Below, in pieces: positions 36,673 through 46,520 of a DNA stretch of 64,000 bases. The notes under the pieces were generated by a model. It was not told the origin of the DNA. It saw nothing but the letters and a program-made list of their open reading frames with translations, and searched no databases. Numbering within the stretch: the stretch's first letter is position 1; each line of letters opens with the position of its first letter. A program made the translations under genes and the position numbers. This DNA comes from Pseudomonas citri (GTDB lineage Bacteria; Pseudomonadota; Gammaproteobacteria; Pseudomonadales; Pseudomonadaceae): NCBI RefSeq assembly GCF_025336485.1, contig NZ_JAODAB010000011.1:116810-180809 (forward strand), given 5' to 3'.

Positions 36673-38006
36673 GGGCGCCGTCGAGCCTGCAAAAACGCCT
36701 GGGCGTAGGCCTGACCTTGGGCATCACCTTGCTTTGGCTGGGCGCGACCGTCGGCGCCTGGCTGGCGGTGCGGCACGAGCTGAACGAGGCGTTCGATAAT
36801 GCACTGCAAGAGACCGCGCAACGGATCCTGCCTTTGGCGGTGCTGGAGATCAGCAATCGGGAAGCACCGGACAAGGCGCAGCAGGTCGCGCCGCTGAAAA
36901 TGCACAAGCAATACCTGATGTACCTGGTGCGCGATGCCGCGGGTGAGATCCTGATGCAATCCCACGACGCCAACCCGAAGGTCTTCCGCAAGCATCCAAC
37001 CGAAGGCTTCACCACCACGCGCAAATACCGGCTCTACGGCACCAGCGCGTTGCGCGAGACGGTATTCATCGAAATCGCCGAGCCCTTGGAGCATCGCCGC
37101 GAGGCTGCACGGGAAGCCCTGTTCGCCTTGCTCTTGCCATTACTGGCGCTGATTCCGATCAGCTTGTTGGGCACCTGGCTGTTCGTCCGGATGAGCCTGG
37201 CCAGTGTGGTTGCCTATCGACGTGCAGTGGAGGCCCGGGGGGTGGGCGACTTATCGCCGATCAAGGTGTCGCGCCTGCCGGCGGAGATCAATCCGTTGGC
37301 CGAGGCGGTCAACCATCTGTTGGAGCGCTTGCGCAAGGCCTTGGAGAGTGAACGCAGCTTTACCGCCAACAGCGCTCACGAATTGCGCACGCCCTTGGCC
37401 GCGACCCTGGCGCAGGTTCAGCGGCTGCGCCATGAGGCGCCCGAAGGGTCGTTGCGACTGCGTGCGGCAAAGATCGAAAACGCCTTGCGCGAGTTGGCGC
37501 GGCTTTCGGAAAAACTCATGCAACTGGCCAAGGCCGAGGGCGGTGGCCTATTGTCGGAAGCACCCGAGGACCTCATTCCATTGTTGGCCCATGTGGTGGA
37601 CGAATGGCGCCAAGGCAGCACTCGCCAGGTTGAGCTGCTGCTGCCGGCGCAGGCCAGCGTGTACTCGACCATCGACCCGGACGCCTTTGCCATTCTGTTG
37701 CGCAACCTGATCGAGAATGCCTTGAAATATGGCGCACCGGACCAACCCATCGAGGTCAGCCTCACGGGCCAGGCGCTGTTGCGGGTGATCAACGGCGGGC
37801 CGGCCGTGCCGGAGCCGGTACTACAGCACCTGACCGAGCGCTTTGTTCGCGGCCAGAGTGACGTCGGTGGGGCCGGGCTGGGGTTGGCGATTGTCAAGAC
37901 CATCGTGCAGGGCGTGGGCGGGCGGATCATGCTGACGTCACCGGCGACGGGGCGCCAGGACGGCTTCGAAGTCCGTGTCTGGTTGCCGCTTGCGGCGGCC
38001 GACTGA
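36669..38006 (+). CDS. sensor histidine kinase (QseC-like)
   Basis: A 445-residue membrane kinase: TM1 at about residues 14-34, a periplasmic sensor loop to about 150, TM2 around ALLLPLLALIPISLLGTWLF, a HAMP-like linker, then HisKA with phosphorylated H237 in NSAHELRTPLA and HATPase with NLIENALKYG and GGAGLGLAIVKTI. Translationally coupled to the response regulator. The periplasmic loop could sense redox state, metals or the PepSY protein; the signal is unknown. Confidence 0.93.
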   Translation: MRAPSSLQKRLGVGLTLGITLLWLGATVGAWLAVRHELNEAFDNALQETAQRILPLAVLEISNREAPDKAQQVAPLKMHKQYLMYLVRDAAGEILMQSHDANPKVFRKHPTEGFTTTRKYRLYGTSALRETVFIEIAEPLEHRREAAREALFALLLPLLALIPISLLGTWLFVRMSLASVVAYRRAVEARGVGDLSPIKVSRLPAEINPLAEAVNHLLERLRKALESERSFTANSAHELRTPLAATLAQVQRLRHEAPEGSLRLRAAKIENALRELARLSEKLMQLAKAEGGGLLSEAPEDLIPLLAHVVDEWRQGSTRQVELLLPAQASVYSTIDPDAFAILLRNLIENALKYGAPDQPIEVSLTGQALLRVINGGPAVPEPVLQHLTERFVRGQSDVGGAGLGLAIVKTIVQGVGGRIMLTSPATGRQDGFEVRVWLPLAAAD

Positions 38007-38010
38007 CGCC

Positions 38011-38036
38011 ATTGCGGGCAAGCCTTGCTCCCACAT
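38011..38036. repeat. single REP element
   Basis: ATTGCGGGCAAGCCTTGCTC followed by CCACA is the common Pseudomonas REP palindrome, lying just after the sensor-kinase stop. Confidence 0.7.
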
Positions 38037-38191
38037 TCAGTTGTTTGGGGTGGTTTCAGGGGGTGCAGACACCCCCATATTGAGCTGCGCCCAAGGTGCC
38101 GGACCGGCCGCCGGCAGGTCGTTGACTTTCACTTGGCCTCGACCATGATTAAGTGACACCTCAAGGTCATGGGTCATCCCGGGACGCGATC

Positions 38192-39712
38192 ATGGCAGCA
38201 ACGGACATCCTCATCGTGGGCGCCGGGCCTACCGGATTGATCCTGGCGTTATGGCTTACCCGGCAAGGGCTTGCGGTCAGGATCATCGATAAAAGCAGCG
38301 GGCCGGGGGAAACCTCCCGAGCCATGGCCGTCCAGGCGCGCACTCTTGAGCTGTATCGCCAGCTCGACCTGGCCGCGCCAGTCATCGAAGACGGCTACAA
38401 GACTCCGGCGATGAACATGTGGGCGCTGGGCAAACGCAAGGCGCGCATTGCGCTGGTGGACGCTGGCCGGGAGGTCTCGCCTTATCCTTTCGTGCTCATC
38501 TACCCTCAGGATCATCATGAGCGCCTGTTGGTAAAACAGCTTCAGGCCCTGGGTGTCGAAGTCGAGCGGCAAACCGAACTCCTGTCCTTCGACGACGGTG
38601 GCGACCAGATCACCGCGCGCCTGAAACACGCGCAGGGTGATGAAGAAACGCTCACCGCCCGTTACCTCGCCGGTTGCGATGGCGCGCGTTCGCTCGTGCG
38701 TCATCAGGTGGGCAGCGGCTTCGAAGGTGGCACTTATAAGCAGCTGTTCTACGTGGCGGACGTTTCTGCCAGCGGTCTCGAGCCTGCGGACGAGGCCCAC
38801 GTCGCCCTCGATCAATCCGAATTCGTTCTGGTGTTCTTTTATGGCGAGGCCGACCGCTATCGCCTGATCGGCATCGTCCGCGACGAACGCGCAGAACACC
38901 CCGAGACCCTCACGTTCGACGACGTGGGTCACGCCGCCATCAACGGCTTGAACATCAAGATCAATGCCGTGAACTGGTTCTCCACCTATCGGGTCCATCA
39001 CCGTGTCACGGACCAGTTCCGTTGGGGCCGGGTGTTTTTGCTGGGGGACGCCGCCCACGTCCACAGTCCGGTCGGTGGGCAGGGGATGAACACGGGCATC
39101 CTCGACGCGATCAATCTGGCCTGGAAACTGGCGGCCGTCGTGAAAGGGCAGGCCACCGACACGCTGCTCGACAGCTACCAGGCGGAGCGTCAGGCATTTG
39201 CGCAGAAACTGGTGGAAACGACGGACAGGATGTTCACCTTTGTCACCGCCCAAGGCAGTTTCGCCGACTTCGTGCGAACCCGCATCGCGCCGGTCTTCGC
39301 CAGCGTGGCCTACAAAAACGAGAACTTGCGCGAATACCTGTTCCGGATGGTGTCCCAAACCACACTGCACTATCACGAGAGTCCGTTGAGTGTCGGCAAG
39401 GCCGGTGATGTAAGGGGCGGTGACCGTTTACCGTGGGTGCCTGTGCCGGGCGCGGATAACTATGAGCCGCTGTCGACCATTGGCTGGCAGGTGCATGTCT
39501 ACGGCGAGGCGCGAGCCGACCTGCAAGCGTGGAGTGAGCAGCATCGAGTTCCCTTGCACACGTTCGCCTGGCAGCCTGCGCATCGGCAGGCCGGGTTGTG
39601 CCGGGACGCCGCTTACTTGCTGCGCCCCGATACCTATGTCGCCGTGGCGGATCCCCAGGCCGATGTGGTCGCCTTGGGTCGGTACTTCAGTGACCGGGGT
39701 TTTCGCGTTTAG
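38192..39712 (+). CDS. FAD-dependent aromatic-type monooxygenase
   Basis: A 506-residue flavoprotein hydroxylase of the PheA/TfdB/MhpA type. It has the N-terminal GAGPTGLILALWL dinucleotide fold, YLAGCDGARSLVR (DG motif) and GDAAHVHSPVGGQGMNTGIL (GD motif), and a C-terminal thioredoxin-like tail. ATG 38192 follows GGGACG; an earlier in-frame ATG at 38153 has no RBS. The stop TAG uses the first base of the adjacent MITE-like insertion; without the insertion the frame would also end in TAG. The substrate (a phenol or polyketide-like aromatic) is unknown, and no ring-cleavage genes are adjacent. Confidence 0.88.
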   Translation: MAATDILIVGAGPTGLILALWLTRQGLAVRIIDKSSGPGETSRAMAVQARTLELYRQLDLAAPVIEDGYKTPAMNMWALGKRKARIALVDAGREVSPYPFVLIYPQDHHERLLVKQLQALGVEVERQTELLSFDDGGDQITARLKHAQGDEETLTARYLAGCDGARSLVRHQVGSGFEGGTYKQLFYVADVSASGLEPADEAHVALDQSEFVLVFFYGEADRYRLIGIVRDERAEHPETLTFDDVGHAAINGLNIKINAVNWFSTYRVHHRVTDQFRWGRVFLLGDAAHVHSPVGGQGMNTGILDAINLAWKLAAVVKGQATDTLLDSYQAERQAFAQKLVETTDRMFTFVTAQGSFADFVRTRIAPVFASVAYKNENLREYLFRMVSQTTLHYHESPLSVGKAGDVRGGDRLPWVPVPGADNYEPLSTIGWQVHVYGEARADLQAWSEQHRVPLHTFAWQPAHRQAGLCRDAAYLLRPDTYVAVADPQADVVALGRYFSDRGFRV

Positions 39713-39800
39713 GCTCTGTACGAAAAGCCTTGATACTCGTTCATGCTGCGTTGAAAACAGCCTCGCCTGACCTTCGTCTCAAAACTTTTCGTACAGACCC
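39712..39800. mobile_element. 89-bp MITE-like element with TA target duplication
   Basis: The ends GGCTCTGTACGAAAAG (39712-39727) and CTTTTCGTACAGACCC (39785-39800) are inverted repeats matching at 15 of 16 positions, flanked by TA on both sides (39710-39711 and 39801-39802). There is no ORF inside. The reconstructed empty site TTTAGCC fits a YTAR-type target used by IS5/IS427-group elements; IS630/mariner-type elements also duplicate TA. It lies exactly between the convergent stops of the monooxygenase and glutathione transferase genes. Confidence 0.75.
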
Positions 39801-40639
39801 TAGCCCAGGTCCTGCGCCTGATGCCGTTCCGGCACCTGGCTCGCCTCGTCGCCCCACGTGCGGTTGACGCGCTGCCCACGGAGGACGGCCGGGCGCTTGG
39901 CAATTTCCTCGGCCCAGCGCTGCACATGGGTGTATCGCTGGGCGTCGAGAAATTCCGCGGCCCCGTACACGTTGTTGCGCACCAGTTGGCCATACCAGGG
40001 CCAGACCGCGATGTCGGCGATGGTGTAGTGCTCGCCGGCCAGGTAGCGGCTTTCGCCCAGGCGACGATCCAGCACGTCGAGCTGACGCTTGGCTTCCATG
40101 GTGAAGCGATTGATCGGGTATTCGAGCTTCTCCGGCGCATACGCGTAGAAATGCCCGAAGCCGCCACCCAGGTACGGTGCGGCGCCCATTTGCCAGAACA
40201 GCCAGTTCAGCGTTTCGGTGCGACCGGCCAGGTCGGTGGGCAGCAAAGCGCCGAATTTTTCCGCCAGGTAAAGCAAAATCGAGCCGGACTCGAAGACCCG
40301 GATGGCCGGCTCGACACTGCGGTCCAACAGGGCCGGGATCTTGGAGTTGGGGTTGACCTGGACAAAGCCGCTGGAGAACTGGTCGCCCTCGCTGATGCGG
40401 ATCAGCCAGGCATCGTATTCCGCGCCGGTATGCCCCAGGGCCAGCAGCTCCTCCAGCAGGATGGTCACCTTCACGCCGTTGGGCGTGGCCAGGGAATAGA
40501 GCTGCAACGGGTGCTTGCCAACCGGCAAGGTTTTTTCGTGGGTCGGCCCTGCGGTAGGGCGGTTGATGCTGGCGAACTGGCCGCCAGATGGGGCGTCATT
40601 TTTCCAGACCTTGGGCGGAACGTAGGCCGCTTTGCTCAT
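39800..40639 (-). CDS. yghU: glutathione S-transferase, YghU/nu-class-like
   Basis: A 279-residue protein of the YghU type (disulfide-bond reductase using two glutathiones). The extended N-terminus has PPKVWKNDAPSGGQFASINR, followed by the thioredoxin-like domain with LYSLATPNGVKVTILLEELL, VNPNSKIPALLD and FESGSILLYLAEKFG, then the helical C-domain with YTIADIAVWPWYG. ATG 40639 has a GAGG upstream at moderate spacing; an ATG five codons earlier (40654) is possible. Its stop TAG is formed with the first base of the MITE-like element; the empty site would give TAA at the same place. Confidence 0.88.
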   Translation of the reverse strand: MSKAAYVPPKVWKNDAPSGGQFASINRPTAGPTHEKTLPVGKHPLQLYSLATPNGVKVTILLEELLALGHTGAEYDAWLIRISEGDQFSSGFVQVNPNSKIPALLDRSVEPAIRVFESGSILLYLAEKFGALLPTDLAGRTETLNWLFWQMGAAPYLGGGFGHFYAYAPEKLEYPINRFTMEAKRQLDVLDRRLGESRYLAGEHYTIADIAVWPWYGQLVRNNVYGAAEFLDAQRYTHVQRWAEEIAKRPAVLRGQRVNRTWGDEASQVPERHQAQDLG

Positions 40640-40677
40640 CGGGACATACCTCATCGTTTGGTGTGATCCCCCAGAGT

Positions 40678-41412
40678 CTACCGCTGTTCGTTCATCATCC
40701 GCGCCACTTCACCGGAAGCCTTGAGCTGCTCGAAAGCGTGCTGGGCCTTGGCGACGACGTCGTCCGGCGTGCTCAGGCTGAAGGCCAGGTGGACCCTGTG
40801 GGGTTGCTCGTCGAGGGTATAGACCTCTTCCAGGGAAGTGAACTCCACTTGGGCATCCTGGCTCATCAACCGCGCGGTATTTTCCGGCATTGGCACCAGC
40901 TGGACCTGGTGATTCAGCAGTTTTTGAAAGTTGTCGTGGTTGTTGCCCGACATGACCAGCCGGGTGAAGCCGCGCTGTTGCAAGTAGATCTGCTTGGCGT
41001 CATTTCGCACCACGCCGATGCTGTACTGCTTGGCGTCTTCGAGGTTGTTGATGGTGATGCCGTCAGTCCCACGCAATTTATAGAGCCGGCTCGCCACCCG
41101 ATGGATTTCCCCGACCCATTTGAACAGCGCCTCGCGGGCCGGGGTGCGGTCCAACGGGAAGATCAGCACGTTCGGCTCGTGCAGCGCCTTTTCGTAGGCC
41201 CGGGCCCATGGGTACAACGACAGGCTGTAGTCAGTGAGCCCCGCGTCCTTGAGCGTTTGCTCGGCGATGCGAATGCCGGGGCCAGCGACCTTGTCGTCAC
41301 GCTGATAGGCGTACAGGGAGTCTTCGGTGATCACTTCGATCGTTTCGGCGTGGCTTTTCAGGCTGATCAAGGCGAGTAGCAGGCATGAGCAGAGCGACAG
41401 GCGATTGTGCAT
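40678..41412 (-). CDS. periplasmic solute-binding protein (SBP_bac_3-like), paralog 2
   Basis: A 244-residue exported protein; the signal peptide ends after SLKSHA, and the ATG at 41412 follows GAGG. The mature part (ETIEVITEDSLYAYQRDD, then YPWARAYEKALHEPNVLIF and RTPAREALFKWVGEI) is paralogous to the protein encoded two genes upstream, which has the same WARAYE...NVLI...RTPARE...WVG framework. No ABC permease or ATPase is nearby, so it likely serves sensing rather than import. It is the third gene of a unit with a membrane diguanylate cyclase in the middle. Confidence 0.85.
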   Translation of the reverse strand: MHNRLSLCSCLLLALISLKSHAETIEVITEDSLYAYQRDDKVAGPGIRIAEQTLKDAGLTDYSLSLYPWARAYEKALHEPNVLIFPLDRTPAREALFKWVGEIHRVASRLYKLRGTDGITINNLEDAKQYSIGVVRNDAKQIYLQQRGFTRLVMSGNNHDNFQKLLNHQVQLVPMPENTARLMSQDAQVEFTSLEEVYTLDEQPHRVHLAFSLSTPDDVVAKAQHAFEQLKASGEVARMMNEQR

Positions 41413-41439
41413 ATACAAACCTCGTGGCATGCGATGGTT

Positions 41440-42783
41440 TTACAGGGCGACGCAGTCGCGGCCCTGGTGTTTGGCCCGGTACAGCGCCTGGTCGGCGCGT
41501 TGCAGCAGTTGATCGAAATGCCCCATGGTTTGCGGCTCCAGTTCGGCGACGCCGATGCTCACGGTGACGAAAGGCGAGACCTTCGAGCCGCTGTGGGGCA
41601 GTTCACGCGCCGCCAGGGCTGTGCGCAATCGCTGGGCGGCTTCGCAAGCCTGGGTGGTGTCGATGTTGGGCAGGACCACGACGAATTCTTCGCCACCGAC
41701 GCGAGCGGTAAGTTCGCCGGAGCGCCCAAAGACACTGCGCAGGGTCTTGGCGATCTCTTTCAGGCACTGGTCCCCCTGCATGTGGCCATAGGTGTCGTTG
41801 TAGATCTTGAAGAAATCGACATCGCACATGAGCACGGCCAGCGGGGTCTGGTGGCGGATCGCCCGGCGAAACTCGACTTCCTTCAGTTCGTCGAAATAGC
41901 GACGGTTGGCCAGGCCGGTCAAGGCGTCGTGACGCGACAATTCTTCGAGGGCCTGGTTGGCTGCCTTCAGTTCAGCGGTGCGCGCCTCGACCAGTTCGGC
42001 CATTTGATCGCGGCTGGCGGCCAGGGCCAATTCGTCCGAATGCTGGCGCTCCAGGTGGGCATGGAGATTGTCCTGCAGTTCATTGACTTGGTATTCGAGC
42101 AAGCTCAGTTCGTCCTGACGGTGCACCGTGCGTTGCAACTTGAGGTGATGCTTGAGGGTCTGCGGTGCGAGTTCGCCCAGGTGCCGGGCGATGTGCACCA
42201 CGTGCACGGTCACCAGGCGGTTGAACATGGTCATGATCAACCCGGCCAGCAACAAGGACTGGATGATCTGGGTAATGACGATGCTGCGGGCTTCGCCCCA
42301 GAGCCGTTCCCAAAGCAGGTTATGGTCGCCTTCGATGGTCAGCTCGCCGACTTTTTCATGGGCCCCGGCGTAGGGCTGGGCGATGAGCTGGCGATGCAAC
42401 ACCGGCACCACGCCCGATTGCGCGACGGTGTATCGATTGCGCTCGATGACTTCAGGCGCTTGTCCGGGGCGCAGGATATTCAACACCACACGGCCCACGG
42501 GAGCTGCCGTGGCGACACTGCTGATTTGCTGGTCGAGGGACTCGCGGTCCATCTCCCAAATGGCGTGGGCAAGGGTGTTCTGGAATACCTGGTCGATCAG
42601 GGCCAGCTCCGAATTCATTTCCGCCAGGTTGTTTTCCCACGCCTGCCAGGTACGCCAGGTGACCATCGCCAGGGTAAAGAGCAGGCAGAACAACAGCGTC
42701 GCCAACACCAGGCGCCGGCCTAGCGAGCTGAGGACCCTGGTCTGGGGTCGCGGGGGGGACACCGTGCGGAAGTCGTCACCCAT
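41440..42783 (-). CDS. membrane diguanylate cyclase (GGDEF) with periplasmic sensor
   Basis: A 447-residue protein with TM1 at about residues 22-42 (RRLVLATLLFCLLFTLAMVT), a periplasmic region of about 130 residues, TM2 near IQSLLLAGLIMTMFNRLV, a HAMP-like stretch, a coiled coil and a C-terminal GGDEF domain. The active-site loop is GGEEF at residues 363-367, so it should make c-di-GMP. The usual I-site RxxD is RSGE here, so feedback inhibition may be weak. The ATG at 42783 lies 1 bp after the stop of the first binding-protein gene. Flanking binding proteins suggest it is their signalling partner. Confidence 0.93.
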   Translation of the reverse strand: MGDDFRTVSPPRPQTRVLSSLGRRLVLATLLFCLLFTLAMVTWRTWQAWENNLAEMNSELALIDQVFQNTLAHAIWEMDRESLDQQISSVATAAPVGRVVLNILRPGQAPEVIERNRYTVAQSGVVPVLHRQLIAQPYAGAHEKVGELTIEGDHNLLWERLWGEARSIVITQIIQSLLLAGLIMTMFNRLVTVHVVHIARHLGELAPQTLKHHLKLQRTVHRQDELSLLEYQVNELQDNLHAHLERQHSDELALAASRDQMAELVEARTAELKAANQALEELSRHDALTGLANRRYFDELKEVEFRRAIRHQTPLAVLMCDVDFFKIYNDTYGHMQGDQCLKEIAKTLRSVFGRSGELTARVGGEEFVVVLPNIDTTQACEAAQRLRTALAARELPHSGSKVSPFVTVSIGVAELEPQTMGHFDQLLQRADQALYRAKHQGRDCVAL

Positions 42784-42784
42784 G

Positions 42785-43546
42785 TCATAACCATTTGCGC
42801 ACGATGGCATCGTAGACGCCATTGCGACGGATGGTTTCGAGGCCAGCGCGGAATTTCTCCACGGTCTCGGTCGGGGTCTTGCGGCTGAATGCCATGCTGA
42901 AGCCCCCGGCGCTGCTCAGTTCGGGAAGCGGCAGCGAACGGACCAGCACTTTGTCCGGGTCCTCGCCGTTCTGGCGAGTCATGTACAGCGCGTTGAGTTC
43001 ATTGGAAATCCACAGCTCGACGTGGTCGACCTTGAGCTTGCGGTAGTTGTGTTCGTACTTGGTACTCGACTGCAATTCTTCGCCGATGCGAAAACCCTTC
43101 GAGATCAGGTATTGCTCGCCGACATCCTGATTGACGGTGGCGATCTGGTGACCATGGGCATCGGCCAGGGAGTTGAGTCTGACCGGCCGGTCCGCCAGTG
43201 AGTACATGTACCACTGCGTCGGGGCAATAGCGCCTACCCACTGGAAAAGCCCTTCACGGGCAGGCGTGCGGACGATCGAATAGATCAACACGTTGCTTTC
43301 ATTGAGCGCCAGTTCGTAGGCCCGGGCCCAAGGCATGGGTTGGATAGGCACGTCCATGCCGACTTCCTTGAGCACGGCCTGGACCACTTCGGTGCTCATG
43401 CCGGTCACGCGACCGTCCAGCGTCATGTTGTAGGGCGGCAGCTCCTCCGTCACGATGCGCAGCGGTGCCTCGGCCGCGCAAGCGTTCGCGGCGAGGCACA
43501 TCAGGACGCCCCACATCAGCAGGCGATTGAGAAGCGGCAAACCCAT
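42785..43546 (-). CDS. periplasmic solute-binding protein (SBP_bac_3-like), paralog 1
   Basis: A 253-residue exported protein with a signal peptide to about ANACA (residue 24) and an SBP_bac_3-like mature domain: LRIVTEELPPYNMTLDGRVT, then MPWARAYELALNESNVLIY and RTPAREGLFQWVGAI. It starts the three-gene minus-strand unit: binding protein, diguanylate cyclase, binding protein. The gene ends one base before the cyclase start. It probably presents an extracellular amino-acid-like or other small ligand to the cyclase. An orphan transport role cannot be excluded. Confidence 0.87.
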   Translation of the reverse strand: MGLPLLNRLLMWGVLMCLAANACAAEAPLRIVTEELPPYNMTLDGRVTGMSTEVVQAVLKEVGMDVPIQPMPWARAYELALNESNVLIYSIVRTPAREGLFQWVGAIAPTQWYMYSLADRPVRLNSLADAHGHQIATVNQDVGEQYLISKGFRIGEELQSSTKYEHNYRKLKVDHVELWISNELNALYMTRQNGEDPDKVLVRSLPLPELSSAGGFSMAFSRKTPTETVEKFRAGLETIRRNGVYDAIVRKWL

Positions 43547-43678
43547 CGACCATTACCCTATGCAACCAGCAGCGCCCAGGGAGGCCTGGGCACTATCACT
43601 GTCAGGGTTATCGGCCGGGCTGACGGCTGCTTGAGTCCAATCTGTCGAAACGGCAGGCTTGTCAACCCCCTGGCGCAA

Positions 43679-44674
<996 letters not shown>

Positions 44675-44754
44675 GTTGATAGCTCCTGGAGATGAACGAC
44701 CCGTGCAGTCTCCGGTAAACGGATGTATGGATAAATCTACGATTTTTGATTTAA

Positions 44755-44775
44755 CTATTCGCAATATCTGAATAG
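44755..44775. promoter_or_regulatory. dyad between aldo/keto reductase and LysR genes
   Basis: CTATTC-N9-GAATAG is a perfect 6-bp inverted repeat of the ATTC-N-GAAT kind bound by LysR proteins. It lies immediately before the LysR start, suited to autorepression and activation of the divergent reductase. Confidence 0.5.
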
Positions 44776-44786
44776 TGAGGTGGGCA

Positions 44787-45710
44787 GTGGACCGATTGCA
44801 GGCCATGCAGGTGTTCCGTCGTATTGTTGAACTGGGTGGGTTTGGCAAGGCGGCCGATGACCTGGGTTTGCCCCGGGCCACCGTCAGTTTGTTGATCCAG
44901 CAATTGGAAGCCCACCTGGGCGTACAGCTATTGCAGCGCACCACGCGGCAGGTGCGGGCTACGCTCGACGGCCAAGCCTATTACCAACGCAGCGGCCAGT
45001 TGCTGGACGACCTCGATGAGCTCGAAAGTTCGTTGTCGGTGCAGCGCAGCCAGCCGCGCGGCACCTTGAAGGTCGACATGCCCATCGCCTTTGGTTGCAG
45101 TTGGATCCTGCCACGGCTGCCGGATTTCTATCGGCGCTACCCAGCCTTGCAACTGGACATGGGTTTTCATGACCACCAGGTCCATTTGCAGCGCGAGGGC
45201 GTGGATTGTGCGATCCGCGCCGGCAACATCGTTGACCAGGCCCTGGTGGCGCGTCCTATCGTGCGCCTGCATCAACTGACGTGTGCCAGCCCCGGCTACC
45301 TCGCTCGCGCCGGCACGCCCCGGCAACTGGAAGAACTGACGGGGCACCGGGCAATTGGTTTCGCGTCCGGCAACGGGCGGTTCTTCCCGTTCGAATTCGA
45401 AGTGGCAGGGCAGGTGCGCGAAGTGCAAATGCCCAGTGAGCTAGCCGTCAACAACGCCGACGCCTACGTGACGGCGTGCGAGGCGGGATTTGGCCTGATC
45501 CAGGTGCCGCGTTACCACGTCCAGCTTCAGTTGGCCGAAGGCCGGTTGGTTCCGGTGCTGGAAGCATACAGCGTACCGTCGTGGCCGATTTCAGCGGTCT
45601 ACCCACCCCATCGGCAACTGTCGCCCCGGGTGCGAGTGTTCATCGATTGGGTGATCGAGCTGCTACACGGGGAGGCGGATGCGCAGCCCGCGTTGATGGA
45701 GAGGATCTAG
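44787..45710 (+). CDS. LysR-family regulator
   Basis: A 307-residue LysR protein with GTG start at 44787 after GAGGTGGG; an upstream GTG at 44775 has no RBS and overlaps the dyad. The HTH is [20 protein letters not shown], and the C-terminal part is a two-lobed inducer-binding domain of the short AaeR/YhjC-like group ([21 protein letters not shown]). Divergent from the aldo/keto reductase gene and convergent with the PhnE-like operon, so control of the reductase is the natural reading. Confidence 0.92.
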   Translation: MDRLQAMQVFRRIVELGGFGKAADDLGLPRATVSLLIQQLEAHLGVQLLQRTTRQVRATLDGQAYYQRSGQLLDDLDELESSLSVQRSQPRGTLKVDMPIAFGCSWILPRLPDFYRRYPALQLDMGFHDHQVHLQREGVDCAIRAGNIVDQALVARPIVRLHQLTCASPGYLARAGTPRQLEELTGHRAIGFASGNGRFFPFEFEVAGQVREVQMPSELAVNNADAYVTACEAGFGLIQVPRYHVQLQLAEGRLVPVLEAYSVPSWPISAVYPPHRQLSPRVRVFIDWVIELLHGEADAQPALMERI

Positions 45711-45752
45711 AGCGATCTCAGCTCGCCACAGGCGCTCGGTGTCATGGCCTCA

Positions 45753-46520
45753 TCACGCCTTGACCCACCGTTGACGACTCCAGCCGCTCAACGTATCGAC
45801 CGCAAAAACCAGCAGCAGCATGGCCAGGATCACGGTGCTGCCCTGGGCTTCCTGGAACAGGCTGAGGCTGACGTAGAGCATTTGCCCCAGCCCGCCGGCA
45901 CCGACGAAGCCGAGCACGCTGGCCATGCGGATGTTGTTTTCCCAGCGGTACAGAATGTACGCCAGCAACTGGGGCATGACGTTGGGTAGCGTGCCGTAAC
46001 AGAACGCCAATACGGCATTGCCACCTTGCAGGCGGATGGCGTCGGCCGGTTCAGTGGGGGTGTTTTCCAATGCCTCGGCAAACAGCCGGCCGAGCACGCC
46101 GGTGGTGTGCAGGGCCAAGGCCAGGGTGCCGGCATTGGGCCCGAGGCCGGCGGCCAGGACCATCAGCGCGGCCCACACCAGTTCGGGCACGGCGCGCAAG
46201 GCATTGAGCAGCAGGCGTGAAGCGCTCTGCAAGGGCCAGCCGAAGCGTCCGGCGGCGGGCAGTGCCAATAGCAGGCCGAAAACCGCCGCGAGCAGGGTGC
46301 CGAGGGCCGACATGGCCAAGGTTTCCAAGGCGCCATGGCCGATCGCTTGCAGATGGCCCGGGCTCAGGTCCGGGCTCAGGAAACGTTGGGCGTAGGCACC
46401 CATCCGGCCGAGGTTGCCGCTCTCGCCAAGCTCGCCCAGATCGACACCCAGGTAGACGAACGAGGTGACGATCGCCGCCCCCAGGCTCAGGACAATGAGC
46501 GTGTTGAGCAGGCGATTCAC
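45753..46520 (-). CDS. phnE: PhnE-like ABC transporter permease, second subunit
   Basis: A 255-residue inner-membrane permease of the phosphonate/phosphite/selenate-like ABC family, with about six spans. The coupling loop reads ADAIRLQGGNAVLAFCYGTL followed by PNVMPQLLAYILYRWENN, the PhnE-type signature. It is the last of four overlapping genes; its start overlaps the end of the other permease by 4 bp. Two non-identical permeases give a heterodimeric pore. Confidence 0.87.
   Translation of the reverse strand: MNRLLNTLIVLSLGAAIVTSFVYLGVDLGELGESGNLGRMGAYAQRFLSPDLSPGHLQAIGHGALETLAMSALGTLLAAVFGLLLALPAAGRFGWPLQSASRLLLNALRAVPELVWAALMVLAAGLGPNAGTLALALHTTGVLGRLFAEALENTPTEPADAIRLQGGNAVLAFCYGTLPNVMPQLLAYILYRWENNIRMASVLGFVGAGGLGQMLYVSLSLFQEAQGSTVILAMLLLVFAVDTLSGWSRQRWVKA

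Noticed and set aside
39712..39800. Insertion damaged the flanking genes
   Set aside because: Reconstruction of the empty site leaves stops at the same codons in both genes, so neither protein was shortened by it.
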